DNA of 64,000 nt from Magicicada septendecula (GCA_034769895.1 CM068370.1:48350344-48414343); one strand, 5' to 3'. Positions 1 through 11,482 are shown, numbered from the stretch's first letter. The notes: a model not told the origin generated them from the sequence alone. Translations and numbers: made by a program.

Positions 1-1
1 G

Positions 2-157
2 GAATGGACTCCACCCTCTAGAAGAAAAAAAGGAAGACCTAAACATTCATGGAAAATGGACGTCGAAGATGCAATGAATGCAAGAGGACTTACGGAACAG
101 GACTGTTTAGACCGGAACCAGTGGATTCTAGGACGCGAGAGGTGGCACCAGCCGTAA
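2..157 (+). pseudogene. LINE reverse-transcriptase polyprotein, C-terminal end
   Basis: Reading from base 2 gives about 51 open codons ending in a stop at 155-157. The peptide contains GRPKHSWKMDVEDAMNARGL followed by a D-R-x-x-W-x-x-GRERWHQ ending. This GRPxxxW...D(V/I)...DR..W pattern is the usual last segment of many insect non-LTR retrotransposon polyproteins, after the RT thumb. The rest of the protein would lie left of the window. The LINE clade cannot be settled from 50 residues. It is on the same strand as the RT piece at 361-671 but is out of order with it (C-terminus first), so the two are separate insertions or rearranged. Confidence 0.6.
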
Positions 158-360
158 TTAAATCGCCTAAAAAAAAGTAACGTATTTCACAAGATATCTC
201 ACAAAACCATTTTACTACAGTGTATGATTCTAGGAATAACTGGTAAACTCCTAAGAAACCTGGCAAATCAGAGCCATAGTTAATGGACAATACTCCGGTA
301 GTTTAACAGTAGAAAATGTACACTGCTGTGTTATTAGCCTGACACAATTTAACATCACAA

Positions 361-671
361 TCCATGACATCGGCGATGACATTTGCTTGGACATCCATTA
401 CATCATGTTCGCCAATGACATCACTTTCTTTACATCAAATGCAGGTCCTGAAAAGACCAACATTCAAGTACAACAAACTGCCCATAAAGTAGCAAAATAG
501 CGTGAAAAATGTTCTCTAAAAATCTCAGCTGGGAAAACAGAGAGTGTATTCTTTACTACAAAAAAAAACACATGATGGATTCATCCCTCATCTAGTTGTT
601 AATAATTCATATATTAAATGTAATGATTCAAACACTTTTTGCTAAAGTCTATTTCTTGATACATATATAAT
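361..671 (+). pseudogene. LINE reverse-transcriptase palm/thumb fragment
   Basis: One forward frame, starting near 369, reads through MFANDITFF, then QQTAHKVAK, then ISAGKTESVFFTT at 405-560. These match the RT catalytic loop (normally Y/F-A-D-D, here FAND) and the KTE motif that follows it in jockey/LOA-type LINEs. Further on, a second stretch resembling the FLGxxLD motif follows at about 630-660. At least two in-frame stops interrupt it (one at 489-491, after HKVAK), so it is a decayed copy. No ends or target duplication were found. What it is: confident; which LINE clade: not. Confidence 0.6.
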
Positions 672-682
672 TTATTTAATAT

Positions 683-743
683 TGTAACGTATAATAACAG
701 GGTGTGTGTTGACTTGTGAAGTCCCACGTTGCAGGCGTCAATA
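683..743. repeat. Extra LTR-end/primer-site-like module at the outer edge of E's left LTR
   Basis: This 61-bp block begins TGTAACG, like the LTR that starts at 744, and ends in CGTTGCAGGCGTCAATA. On the minus strand that ending reads as a PBS-like TATTGACGCCTGCAACG. The next 69 bp (744-812) have the same plan: TGTAACG start, CGTTGGGTTCGTCAATA end. It therefore looks like one more copy of an 'LTR end plus primer site' module stacked outside the LTR. Confidence 0.5.
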
Positions 744-3382
744 TGTAACGTAGAAAAACCAGTGTGTGTGTACTTCCTTTAATCTTAAAGCCCCTCGTTG
801 GGTTCGTCAATATGTAACTGGTTATTTGGGTCGTACCTGTTAAAATGTATCACACTTGTTTATATGGTGTATTAGTGTGAATGTAGTGTGTTTGCCTCAC
901 ACTGGTCGTTACATAAATCGACGTCACTACTGGAGTCCGTAGCGTTGTCAATGTTACCAGTACAACCTACCTGTTAAATCATAGGGGTTGCTATTCCCGG
1001 GTGGCGCCAAATTGTTTCTGTTAAAACAATTAAAATATTTAATTTTTAAGATAATACGTGATATTAGCATAGACAGCTGTGACGTTCGAATTGTTCCCGC
1101 TGCTACACAGGTTGTCGACTCGGCCGCTCGTGATGAGCGCTAGTTGGCTGTTGCTTAAAACTTCGCTAACACACATATATTCTACAAAAATCCTATGAAA
1201 TAACAAGATAGTAATGTTCTGTACTGCGTTTTTTAATACAAATTTAATTATCAATAAATATGACAAATGAATCATAAATAATTTTATAATACTATGCTCC
1301 GGCTTAGAGCTTGAAACACAAAATATCTCAGAGTTGGCAAAATTGATTTCAAAACATTATTGTTCAGTCACTTTCAATAAATTACTATGTTTTTTAAAAT
1401 CTGGAGTTCTTTTGATCATGAAAATAGACATAAACGTTGATTACATCAAGAAAGTACACTACCATACCTTATACGTACTTAGGATTTATAATGTGTTTGT
1501 ACAATTTGTTCAGTAGTGTCGTATTTCTGTTACAGTAGTTGTGTTCACAAATAAGGTTATCTATATAGTTTAATAAAACGTTTTTTATGTAAGTAAATTA
1601 TGCCTTTACCTTTGAAAGAAAATACTACTTTTTAAATAGTGAGAAATTTTATCATTTGAAAATAATTTAAGTAATTTAGGGTTTTGGGAATAAGGAAGTT
1701 ATTCGGTACTTATCAATTCGTCTCACGTTGAAATGTCATCATCAGGATAGGCGTATATTCTTCGAATTTGGGCTGGTTTAAAACTTCTAACACCTCCTTC
1801 ATCTGGTCTTGGGTTTTTTCTTTAATTAATTTAGTTAATCTGGTTCCTGGACATCATGTATTCTTTATAGATCGACGTCTCTTCATTTGGGGTCATCTTG
1901 GTTCACTGATTCGACTTTTTGTAACTGTTTAAATTAAAATTTTAATTTAGCCAATTTTGCGCATCGCTTACCCACGCTTCGTTTCTTCAGAGTCTATATA
2001 ATTTAACGGAAAATAAGCCCTCAAACGTCTCGTTGTCATAGTAACCAATAATTCAATGCTTGGTTAATTACTCCTTACATACATTGTTAAAATATTTGAA
2101 TTTTTATTCAAATTTATTAAGTATTTTCCTAATGATTTTATTCCCTTATAATTCCTTTGGGATAATAAATGACATCACTATTATTTTTCTTTCCTTTCAA
2201 AGTTTACAATGATACCTCATAAGGTCATATTCTGTTATACATTAACTATAGTCTAATTATTTGACATTTAATAATTAACATATCTTTCTTAAATTAAATT
2301 ATTACAATAACATTTCTGTGTTAAAATAACTGATATATAATTACTGTCTATTCACTGGTCTTAGATTAGTAAGATTTTTTGTGAAATTGATACAATTTAC
2401 ATTTGAATGTCTTTGGCAGTTAAATGTTTTCATATTCAAAATCAGCCATGATTGTTTTTTAGTGTATTTCTTTTTAAATTACATTCTGAATTCAGCCTGA
2501 TGGGCTTTACTTATTTGTTTATGTTTTAACTACTATTCAACATATATTTTCATTATTCTTCCTTTAAAATATCATAATTATGTTTATGGACTGTAAGTTC
2601 CTTTCAGCCATATTCCTCCTTTAACATTGAACCAACTATTCTTTACAAGTCATTATTTATTACTAGTACTAACATTGATTTCTTTCTTGAGTTACAAACT
2701 AAAGTGATAAACATTGTCACTTTTCCTGAAATTATGAAAGTTGATTCCCCCTTCAACATGGGGTGTTGTATTCTTTACAATCTGAATTTTAATAACAAAA
2801 CTTTAATTCTGTTCTATCATGCCATGTTAACACAAGTTATTTGTCTGGGCTTTCTCCCTGAATAATATTACAAGCTTCCTTAATATTAATTTGGATTACT
2901 ATTTCTAATTACTTCTAGATATATTACTAATTATAATCTCACTCCAATCATTGTTTGTTTATCAAGATTTCACAGAGTGTCTGCTTACTTATCATTCTAT
3001 TTTGAATGTTTCACATACACTTTCATTATTTTTTAGGGCATTTACACTTCACTAAAGCACTTCACTTTGGTTCATTGTTTTGTAATTAGTGTTATTTAAT
3101 GGGTAATCCCTATACTTTCTCCTACCATTTCTCACTATTTTGTTTTAGTATGACATTTACTATTAACAACATTAGGCTAGTTGTGTTTCGTTAAATCTAA
3201 CCTTTCTGACTGGGTTAGTGTACTTTTTCTATATCATTATATTTTACAATTGTATTGTCTTTAAAATGGGTACATAGGTTAATTTCAAGACAATAATAAT
3301 ATTGGTTTCATTAATACATAATTATTCAAGGTTTATTGACCGTATTCTATCTCTAAACATACAATCTTTCCCTTATATATAT

Positions 3383-5669
3383 TGTAATAGAACGTTGGCG
3401 GTCGCTATTGTTCAAGCCCCGCGATGGGTGCCAATTTGTACTAGATCCGGTGTGTCCTCTACTGTTCAAGTCCCGCGATGGAAGCCAATTTGTACTGGAT
3501 CTTTCGTCTCTTACGTTGTCTCTTACGAAACAACGGTCTAGATTCCCACTGTTGTATTTGTCAATTGTGTTGTATTAATTTAATTGTATAAATTCTCGGA
3601 AATATTTGGAGTTGTGGAATATATGGATGTACTCAATTAATGTTAACTTAACTATTTAATAATTATCAGTGTTAGTGTGCCTAGAACTTAAATGACTTAA
3701 GATTTATTCTACAATTTCATCCAACCCTATTATGCCTTGAAGAGAGTTCTGTTTGATTTTATATTTTTACGCTCCCTCTTTGGTGTCAGATAATTCCGCT
3801 ATGAGCGCTGTAGTATCGGCTCAACGAAACTTGTAGGTTATTCGATGTTTATATTAACTATTTATTCTCTACTTACTCAGTTACTTTTGTTCCAGTTCAC
3901 TAAACCATACTCCAAATAACAAGGTGTGACAAATATATAAAGGTTCTTTATTTGTTTATCAGTTCACATTAACTAAGATATATTCCAATTAATATATGTT
4001 GGGACTATAGATTCAGGTATCGATTGTTGATTATTTGATCCTTTGTTTATATTTGGTTATGTATTATATTTGATTCGTGTTTTATTTATTTCAGGGTGTG
4101 AAGGTTCTTGTAACTGTGGGGAAGACTAAAAATACATACTAAGAATGCAAGATTTACAAAAATTATGTGTTGTGTATTTAGTATGATTAATATAATATAA
4201 CTTTACCAGTCTCTAACGAAACAAATCACGTTGGCAGTTGATCGCTAAATTCGTTGTTCTGGTCAATTATGAAGCACAGTTTTCTTTCTTCAGTTTAATA
4301 AAAGTAATCCTTGTCCTGTCCACTTCGGAATACAGCTTCTGAATTGTTTTACGGCACGATTGATGTTTCTTCTGCACCGTCAGGATCCAAATAGGTTCTT
4401 CCTTCGGTTGAAGCAGTTAGTGTTGTTCCGTGTATTTGCAAGGTTATAATTTCTGGTGTTGTGAATATTATGATTTGTGTTATAGTTAACTCTGTATATT
4501 TGATTAACTTTTCATCAATTCCCTTCGGACATGGGACAGTCCAAGTTTCTTCTTGTAGGATTTGGTTATTTGTTCTCGATTATTATTTCATAATATATCG
4601 TTATTTTATTAATCTGTGTTAGTGATAGATGTAAGTATTATCATTAGAATTTTATCTTCTTTATAATCGTATCTTTTGATTTCGAATATTACGATTCAAT
4701 ATATTCTTCTTGGGTTTTTTTAAATCATCACGTTCAGTTTTTACAAAAGCAAATCCTGTTATTTTTTAAAATCAACAAGTTACTAAAAATCAGTTGCCTT
4801 AACAACCAGGTTTTCTATATATCCTTGAGCCGGCATTATAGAATATTACTACTCCTTTCCAATAAAATACTCCATGCTTGGATTAATATTGAATCACATA
4901 AAATTCTCCCCTAACCTTCCTTATTAAACAGTAAATGTTTTACTAGAGTTTCGTTGGACTGGGTTTACTAAAAAGGTATTAATTTCCTTTCACTAATATG
5001 GAATTTAGGCCTATAGATTCATTTACAACCATTATAACATTATTTGGTTTTTAACTTAATTTTCTTTTTACCTGACCTACTGTACAATTAATTATTGATT
5101 ACATAGTTAATTACATGAATTTTAATTTACTGGTGGTTATTTGTTTTACATTAATCAATTGGTTCTGGAACCCTTTATTAATTTATGACATAATTGTCAG
5201 AACTACTTGTTAGACTTGAAACACTGGTCACACTCCTGATCCAGTTTATAAACATTAATTAGAACAACAGTATCTTTCAATTTTATACAATACTGACAAC
5301 TTAGTACCGTGCCTAACATTGGTAACTATATTGTGCTATATAAAAACAAATCTAATATAAAATATAAACATAATTATTGAGTAAGTATTATTATCAAACA
5401 ACATCATTTCATTTTTAACACATTCAACATACAATATAAATATTCTGTAGACCTTAACATGTCACAGTACAAAACAAACATTTCATTACATCCAATCATT
5501 CATTGGTCTGGCTCTTTTACATTTAATATTAGTCATTGCCTCCTTTTTACTTGAGGTCCTTCTCAAACATATGAACTATCGAACAATCTTAAGTCAGGGT
5601 ATGGTCTTTGACCATATTTCATTCAGTCTTTTATGTAACGTTGGGGAACCTCAACTATGTTGCGTTACA
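3383..5669 (-). repeat. G left LTR
   Basis: About 2.29 kb, TG...CA, with no protein-coding similarity. Near its outer end two copies of a module about 54 bp apart contain GCCAATTTGTACT preceded by CCCGCGATGG (about 3420-3445 and 3473-3498). On the minus strand these read as TTGGC-type primer-binding sites, the same stacked-module pattern seen in E and D. Confidence 0.6.
3536..3763. repeat. Direct repeat, copy 1 (partner at 5858-6081)
   Basis: About 225 bp, from TCT(A/G)... through GTT(T/C)GATTTTA, repeated with only a handful of differences at 5858-6081. Since copy 1 lies near the start of G's left LTR, copy 2 is best read as the matching part of G's right LTR after loss of the internal region. 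Confidence 0.75.
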
Positions 5670-5692
5670 TAACACCCCCCCTTCGAAATAAG
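5670..5692 (-). other. G polypurine tract
   Basis: Directly left-adjacent to the LTR end GTTACA, the minus strand reads CTTATTTCGAAGGGGGGGTG, a strong polypurine tract. It sets G's orientation. Confidence 0.65.
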
Positions 5693-5857
5693 TTTATTTT
5701 GGTATAAACAAAGTTTAGCAAGAAATAAACTTCTAATTTGTATCTGGCCAATTGGTTTCCTATTTATAGTACTTTTATATTTCCCAATTATTCGTTATTT
5801 TATTATCATTTCTTCGTTCCTTTGTAGGTAATTTGTAGGTAAACCGATACGTACGGT
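5693..5857. other. G internal remnant, no gene seen
   Basis: AT-rich, no recognisable protein; all that appears to remain of the G internal region before the LTR-like repeat copy begins. Confidence 0.4.
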
Positions 5858-6081
5858 CTAAATTTCCACTGTTGTATTTGTCGATTGTGTTGTATTAATT
5901 TAATTGTATAAATTCTCGGAAATATTTGGAGTTGTGGAATATATGGATGTACTCAATTAATGTTAACTTAACTATTTAATAATTATCAGTGTTAGTGTGC
6001 CTAGAACTTAAATAACTTAAGATTTATTCTACAATTTCATCCAACCCTATTATGCCTTGAAGAGAGTTCTGTCTGATTTTA
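5858..6081. repeat. Direct repeat, copy 2 (partner at 3536-3763)
   Basis: Near-identical to 3536-3763. Similarity stops abruptly at 6081/6082, where the jockey-like LINE begins. Confidence 0.75.
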
Positions 6082-6082
6082 G

Positions 6083-6820
6083 TACACGAACGACCTGCCT
6101 GTCTTGCCCGGAGTCACGTTGTCTTTGTTCGCTGACGATGCTATGTATCACTGCAGCTCCCTGTCCCCGCGGTTTGCGAGTACAAAGCTGCAGCGTCAGT
6201 TGAACCAGCTTCCGGACTGGCTACGGAAATGGCGGGTGACGATCAACACGGAGAAATCCGAGGCGATCTGTTTCACCCGTAAGTCCATCTCCCGATGCCA
6301 GCCCCTCTCCCTAGCAGGGAGACCCATCGCCTACAAAGAATCGGTGAAGTATTTAGGCGTTCGACTAGATCGTCGCCTTTGCTTCAACGCCCACGTGACG
6401 GAAACCCTTGCCAAGGCTCGCGGCGTCCGAGCCAAATTATCTCCTTTCCTCTCGTGTCGCAGCCGCCTGGCCATGCGCACGAAACTTACCATCTATCTAC
6501 TATTTCTCAGGTCTGTATTGACCTATGCGGCACCCGCCTGGTGGTCTCTTTTATCCACCACCAACAGATGTAGGCTGGAAGCTTTCCAGTCCCGAACACT
6601 CCGATCCTTGACGGGGTCCCCTTGGTTTGTAAGGAACGACGTGATTCGAAGGGGTCTCCGTGTTCCTACCTTGACTTCCTTTGTCCGGTCGCTGGCTCTA
6701 ACTCTCTTTGCTAAAGCCTCGACCTCCACCTTCCCGTACCTACGAACCATCAGTGCATCAGAACCACCACCGCCCATTCGGGTCAAGCGCCCTCGGGCGC
6801 TTCTTGATGACCCGCCATAA
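6083..6820 (+). pseudogene. Jockey-clade LINE reverse transcriptase, C-terminal 245 codons
   Basis: The frame is open from 6083 and starts in the middle of the RT palm: NDLPVLPGVTLSLFADDAMY, with the catalytic FADD at about 6124-6140. It continues through the KSEAICF motif (KTE-like), VKYLGVRLDRRL (the FLGxxLD motif), and a C-terminal LTYAAPAWW segment with R-L-E-x-x-Q-S-R-x-L-R. This order is diagnostic of jockey-clade LINEs. The protein ends at a normal stop (6818-6820). Roughly the N-terminal two-thirds of ORF2 and all of ORF1 are missing, the usual result of 5' truncation during target-primed reverse transcription; no internal stop is seen in what remains. It is much more GC-rich than the DNA to its left. 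Confidence 0.9.
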
Positions 6821-7255
6821 CGCCATCCTCTTTAAATTAAATACAAACAAGTAATCATCAGTCCTAGACCAGAGTATTTCACCAAACTGTCCTTCTCTCC
6901 TTCCTGTCCACCTCCTAGCACGCTGAGCCGGCTGCTTGTCGCTGTCATCATTCACTGGCACGGAGGCTCTCCGCCTCGCGGGGAGCGACCGACGCCCTCA
7001 GGGCGTCTGCTGACTGGACTTGAAACGGGCAACATCTGTTGCTCGAATCGGTATCAGCGGCAGTGCATTAAACAAATAACAGTTATACTCCCCCGCCTTC
7101 TCAGTTAACTGGTTGGCGGTTTCCTTTTCCAGTTTTAGGTTACCAGTCGACATGTACCAGCACTATGTTTACTTCTGGCAGCCATTGGACACGATCCAGA
7201 TGCTGCAATCAAGCCACGGGTGCAAAGACACCCCGCATCCATAATGCAATGCAAA
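6821..7255 (+). mobile_element. Jockey-like LINE 3' UTR and tail
   Basis: About 435 bp after the RT stop. It contains GC-rich short inverted repeats (GACGCCCTCAGGGCGTC at about 6991-7007; GGAGGCTCTCCGCCTC just before). The segment 6950-7245 matches 8290-8628 in the same order at roughly 75-80 percent by eye, including 34 identical bases from CTCCCCCGCC. Because the two copies end in different host sequence (F's LTR here, F's pol there), the whole shared stretch is best read as the LINE's own 3' end. There is no long poly(A) tail. Confidence 0.65.
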
Positions 7256-7301
7256 CGTCTCGGCTGGCGCCGAGAGCAGATCTTCGCCTCGCTATGTCAC
7301 A
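7256..7301 (-). repeat. F left (3') LTR remnant
   Basis: Identical to 11907-11952, beginning on the minus strand with TGTGACATAGCGAGGCG. It stops where the LINE tail begins. Confidence 0.85.
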
Positions 7302-7315
7302 ACTCCCCCGGGTCT
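7302..7315 (-). other. F polypurine tract
   Basis: Minus strand ACCCGGGGGAGT immediately before the LTR start TGTGACA. Confidence 0.7.
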
Positions 7316-8245
7316 TGAATGCTCTCCGGTGGCCAGCCCATTGTTCTTCTCCGGCGGGTTTGAGCCGTTGGCGGTGAACCTTGTATGGACGTCCGTCCTT
7401 CTCCACCGTGTAAATCTGCCCGCCGAGGGTTGCGGCAACGCTAAAGGGACCTTCCCAGGCTGGCTCCCATCCAGGGTACCTCCGTCCTTTGGCTGGTCCG
7501 GCGTGGCTCTTGACGTACACCAGCTGCCCTACGGCCAGTGTAGGGTCCTGTGTCCTCCGTTCCGGATACCGCCGCCGCTGATACTGCGTCTGGTGTGACC
7601 TGGCCGCCTCTTCTCGTTCCTCAATTGGCCGGACGTCCTGTTCTGCGTGTGGCCGACTCCAGTCGCCGGGTCGGCGTAGGTCTCTGCCCAGCAGAAGCTC
7701 GCTCGGTGTCACTCCAGTGGCGGCGTTTGCACGATTCCGCAGCGAGAACAGAATCGTCGGCAAACGCTTGTCCCAGTCGCCATGGTCCTTGCAGTCATGG
7801 AGCTGGATCCGCAGCGCCTTCTTGATCTCGCCGTTGCGCCGCTCGGTCGGGTTCGCCCTGGGATGGTAGTTGGCTGTAGTCCACGGTCGTATGTGCAGCT
7901 TGTCGCACATCTGCTTCCACTTGTGGCCCGTGAGCGGCTTTCCGTTGTCGGTGAGCAACGCCTCTGGGTATCCCCAACGAGGGAACACTTCTTCCTCCAG
8001 GTAGCGGATAATGGTGTCGGCGTCCGCCTTGCGCACGGCCTTTGCTTCCACCCATCTCGACATCATATCCGTGACCACTACGATGTACCGGTTGCCAGCT
8101 CGAGTCAGCGGATATGGTCCCATGACGTCCAGGGCGACAGTATTCCAACATCTCCTGGGTCGGTGAGGTCGCTGTTGGTCCTGTTCGGGATTTGCGCCGC
8201 GCTTGTGTAGGGCGCATATTCTGCAACTCCGAAAGCTGTTTCCTT
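7305..8245 (-). pseudogene. F pol: integrase region
   Basis: Minus-strand coding sequence with the end of an HHCC zinc finger (CRICALHK), then the retroviral integrase core: LDVMGPYP with the first catalytic Asp region, LLTDNGKPL (second Asp, about 7945), and HPRANPTERRNGEIKKAL with the catalytic Glu (about 7850). A chromodomain-like/GPY region with WEGPFSV follows near the C-terminus. The family inserts the cDNA copy into the genome. It is separated from the RT portion by the LINE tail at 8250-8640. Part of a broken element. Confidence 0.9.
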
Positions 8246-8249
8246 CCTC

Positions 8250-8640
8250 CCTTCCTAGTATGCCGACCGCGCTGAATGCCGCTGCTACGCGCTATCACTG
8301 GCACGGAGGCTCTCTGCCTCGCGGGGAGCGACCGACGCCTCACGGCGTCTGCACGCAGGACTGGGAACGCGCGACATCTGTCGCCTGAACCCGTCCTTGC
8401 GGCAGTGCCCACTGATTGCTGTAATATTTAAAATAAATAAAAATTGAAAACCTTTCTCCCCCGCCTTCTCAGTTAACTGGTTGGCGGTTGTCCATTCCTA
8501 TTTTATTCTAGGTTACCTGTCGAATGAACCAGAACTATGTCTATCCACAGGCAGCCATTGGGCTCGTCCCAGATGCCTCGGGACAAAGACCACCGGGTGC
8601 AAAGACGCCCCGCTACTACAGTGCTACATGCTACCCGGTA
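8250..8640 (+). mobile_element. Jockey-like LINE 3' tail inserted in F pol
   Basis: Matches the 3' UTR/tail of the LINE at 6083-7255 in order, including the GC-rich inverted repeats and the block from CTCCCCCGCC. It is 5'-truncated with no coding sequence left. It differs in the mid-section, with an A-rich run (AAATAAATAAAAATTG), so it is a diverged copy rather than a recent duplicate. Edges are approximate because the flanking F sequence is itself diverged from anything else in the window. Confidence 0.6.
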
Positions 8641-8644
8641 TCCT

Positions 8645-10660
8645 CTCGCTGTAGCCGCCGCAGGGTCGTTTCTCCACGCTTGGCACTCCTGGTCGCCTTC
8701 TTGCGCCTCCTGCACTGCCTGATGGATGCCGACAGCTGTGATTTCTTGTAGTCGGGGTGCAGCTGCCGCAACACTGCGAAGTGGCCTCTCTTCAGGCTGC
8801 ATCCGTGGTTCTTCTTGGACGCCGGCAGTATCTTCAAGCCCAGGTTCCCTCGAGAGGAAGTCCGGCAACTCGTTCTCCTTGCCCGGGCAGTGGACGACGG
8901 TGAATTTGAAGCTCTGTATCAGTAGAGCCCAGCGAGCGTACTTCGTCTTCTGCCCCGTCGCCTGCTTCAGCCAAGTTAGCGCCTTGTTGTCGGTCCTTAG
9001 GGTGAAATGTCGATCCTCCAAGTATGGCCGGTATTTCTTGATGGCCCAGACGACTGCCAAACACTCCAGTTCGTTGGAGTGGTAGTTCTTCTCCGCCTCG
9101 TGGAGCTTGGCACTGGCGTACGAGATGATACGCCTCTCTCCGGCTTCGGTGCATTGATAAAGCACCGCTCCAAGTCCCTTTTGGCTGGCGTCGGTCTGCA
9201 GAAACATCGGCAAGTCTCGATCCGGTCGTGAGAGTTTTAACGGCTGCCGGAAAGCGGCCTTAACCTCTTCGAAGGCTCGCTGAGTTGTGTCGTCCCAATG
9301 CCACTTTCTTGTCCGCAGCAGGTCCGTTAACGGTTCCGAAATCATGGCGAAGCAGGGGATGTACTCTCGCAGCCAGTTGCAGGTTCCCAGGAAGCGTTGC
9401 AGCTCTTTCTTGTTGCTGGGGGCCGGCTGGTCTTCAATCGCTCTGAGATGTTGCTGCTGCGGGAGGTTGCCGTCCGGAGTAATCTCGTGGCCCAGAAAGG
9501 CGACTTCTTCCCGGCCGAAGTGACACTTGTTGAGCGAGCAGGTCAGCTGGTGCATCTGCAGCCTTTCCAAGACTTGATCCAGGTGTCGCAGGTGCGTTTC
9601 CCAGTCGGGGGAGTAGACAATGATGTCGTCCAGATAGACGAGGCAGCACTCCCGTAATAGTCCCGTGAGAACATCCTGCATCAGCCGTTGGAAGGTGCTG
9701 GGCGCGTTCTTCAGCCCAAAGCACATCACCCGGAACTGGTAGCGACCTCCGTCGGGCACCGAGAATGCTGTGTACTTCTTTGCTTCTTCCTCCAGCGGGA
9801 TTTGCCAGTAGCCGCTCTTGAGATCTAGGGTCGAGAAGACTTGGGCCCCGCTGAGGTCCTTGATTGTTTCGTATATCAGCGGCAGTGGTGAGTCCACATC
9901 CTCGGTCTGATCGTTCAGCCTCCGGAAGTCTACGCAGAACCGGGGTGTGCTGTCCTTCTTTTTCACAATCACCACCGGAGAGCTGTATGGCGAGGTGGCC
10001 GGTTCAATGATACGCTGCCTCAGCATCTCTTCTACCTGTTCCCGGATGGTGCGTTTCTTCTCGTCGGAGTACCGGTACATTGGGAGCCGGAATGGCTGGC
10101 TACCTTCTATCAGCCGGATCTCGTGCTTGGCCGCAGATGTAGTGCGGAGCGGGCCACGGGAGAACAAACTGCGATGACGGTGTAACATTTCCAGAAGCCG
10201 TTTATGGTGTTGGCCACCTGCTGACGTTTGAAGGCTAGCTTCGTCAATGTCCTCTTCCTCGGGCTCCGCGCGGTCATTCCAGAAGACCGTCTGTCGGTTC
10301 TCGCTGCCAATGTGAAGGCAGCCCCGTCGGTAGTCCACAACTGCTTGGTTGGCCGTGAGCCAGTGGTGGCCCAATAAAACTTCTTCTTGCAGTCCGGGCA
10401 CTTCTAGCAGACTGATGGTGGTCGCGAGACTTCCAATTATAATGTCTGCGACGACGGTGGCCGTTGAGTGACATTGCTGACCGTGTAGCGCTAGCTGGAC
10501 AACTCGGGGCTCCGTCTTCCTTCCTCCGGGCAGCAGACCGGCTCGTACGAAGTCGTAGTTTGCGGCGGAGTCCAAGGCTGCGGTCAGTTTTCGGCCGGCG
10601 ATCTCTATTGGAATGCGCGGTATGTCCGCACCTAGTTGGTTCACGCGCCCCGGTGGGCTA
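8645..10660 (-). pseudogene. F pol: protease, reverse transcriptase and RNase H region
   Basis: Minus-strand frame with a retropepsin-like site (ALDSAANYDFV, about 10570), the RT domain (FCVDFRRLN, FSTLDLKSGYWQI, the catalytic YLDDIIVYS at about 9630) and RNase H (LQTDASQKGLGAVLYQ, about 9180; NELECLAVVWA; RTDNKALTWL). The PGKENELPDFLSR motif marks the RNase H/integrase linker. Order protease-RT-RNase H-integrase is diagnostic of Ty3/gypsy rather than copia. The family's function is reverse transcription of the element RNA in the virus-like particle. Part of a broken element. Confidence 0.93.
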
Positions 10661-10661
10661 T

Positions 10662-11446
10662 TTACCGGGGCGCTTGGTCGTTTCCCTGCCGGTTCTTCAC
10701 AGGGCAGTCCCGATGGAAGTGTCTTCCCGGGCAGTAGCGGCACTTGGGCGTTAGGCTGTTCAATCTTTGTTCCTCTTTCGTGCTTGAGGCCGATCGACAC
10801 TGCTTCGACCCCCCTACTCGATCCAGGGAGTTTTCAGCAGTCATCCCGACCTCGCGCACGACTATCTTGATCCAAGTCCGCCTCGATGCTCATTGCCCGT
10901 TGTAAAAGTTCCTCTAAAGTCATAGGCGGCGGGAACCTCAGCGCAGGTCGAAGGCGTGGCTGCAGCTGTTGTGTAAGCATGGCTATGCTCGTCACCTCCG
11001 GGGTACAGACGGCGAAACAGCTTGATTTTTCTCAGGATGAAGATTTCCGCCGATTCCTGCCGCTGCGTTTGTCCGTACAGCTCGGCGTCTCGTTGCATCC
11101 CGCAGAAGTGATGCCGGAAGCGGTCGCAGAACTCGGGCCAATTTATCTGCAGTCCCGTGTATCTCTCTGCCCACGTGGCAGCTTCTCCTCGGAGCTGCCG
11201 CACTGCGTAATCTGCCCACTGTTCAGGTGGGACTCTGTAGTCCCGCAGCTGTCGCTCTAGCTGTTGAAGATATCGTTCTGGATCCTCGTACTTGAGGCCA
11301 TGGTATGTAGCGGTGATCACCGGTGGCAACGTGCACCTCAGAGCTGCGGCGAATTGCGCAAAGCCTTGCTCTATTTCGAACCCGGTGTCCCGCTGGGTGT
11401 AGCTGTTGGGCGCCATGTTGTTTTGTGTGCCGGCTGGATCCTGCAT
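10662..11446 (-). pseudogene. F gag region
   Basis: Minus-strand coding starting at the Met near 11446, just downstream of the PBS. A capsid-like helix-rich segment is visible (ATYHGLKYEDPERYLQQLE, then WADYAVRQLRGEAATWAERY, then WPEFCDRFRHHF), the usual retrotransposon gag signature. A CCHC zinc knuckle, CRYCPGRHFHRDC (C-x2-C-x4-H-x4-C), lies near 10750. Gag coats the element RNA and forms the particle. Decayed. Confidence 0.85.
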
Positions 11447-11458
11447 CCGCAAGATGAT

Positions 11459-11480
11459 CGTCGCCCCACGTTGGGCGCCA
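11459..11480 (-). other. F primer-binding site
   Basis: Minus strand TGGCGCCCAACGTGGGGC two bases after the LTR end TGTGACA. It starts TGG as expected for the complement of a tRNA CCA end. Confidence 0.85.
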
Positions 11481-11482
11481 CT

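Noticed and set aside
1039-1516. Two short ORFs (78 and 60 codons) that recur in the three E-type LTR copies
   Set aside because: They lie in LTR sequence, look like no known protein, and recur only because the LTRs are recent relatives.
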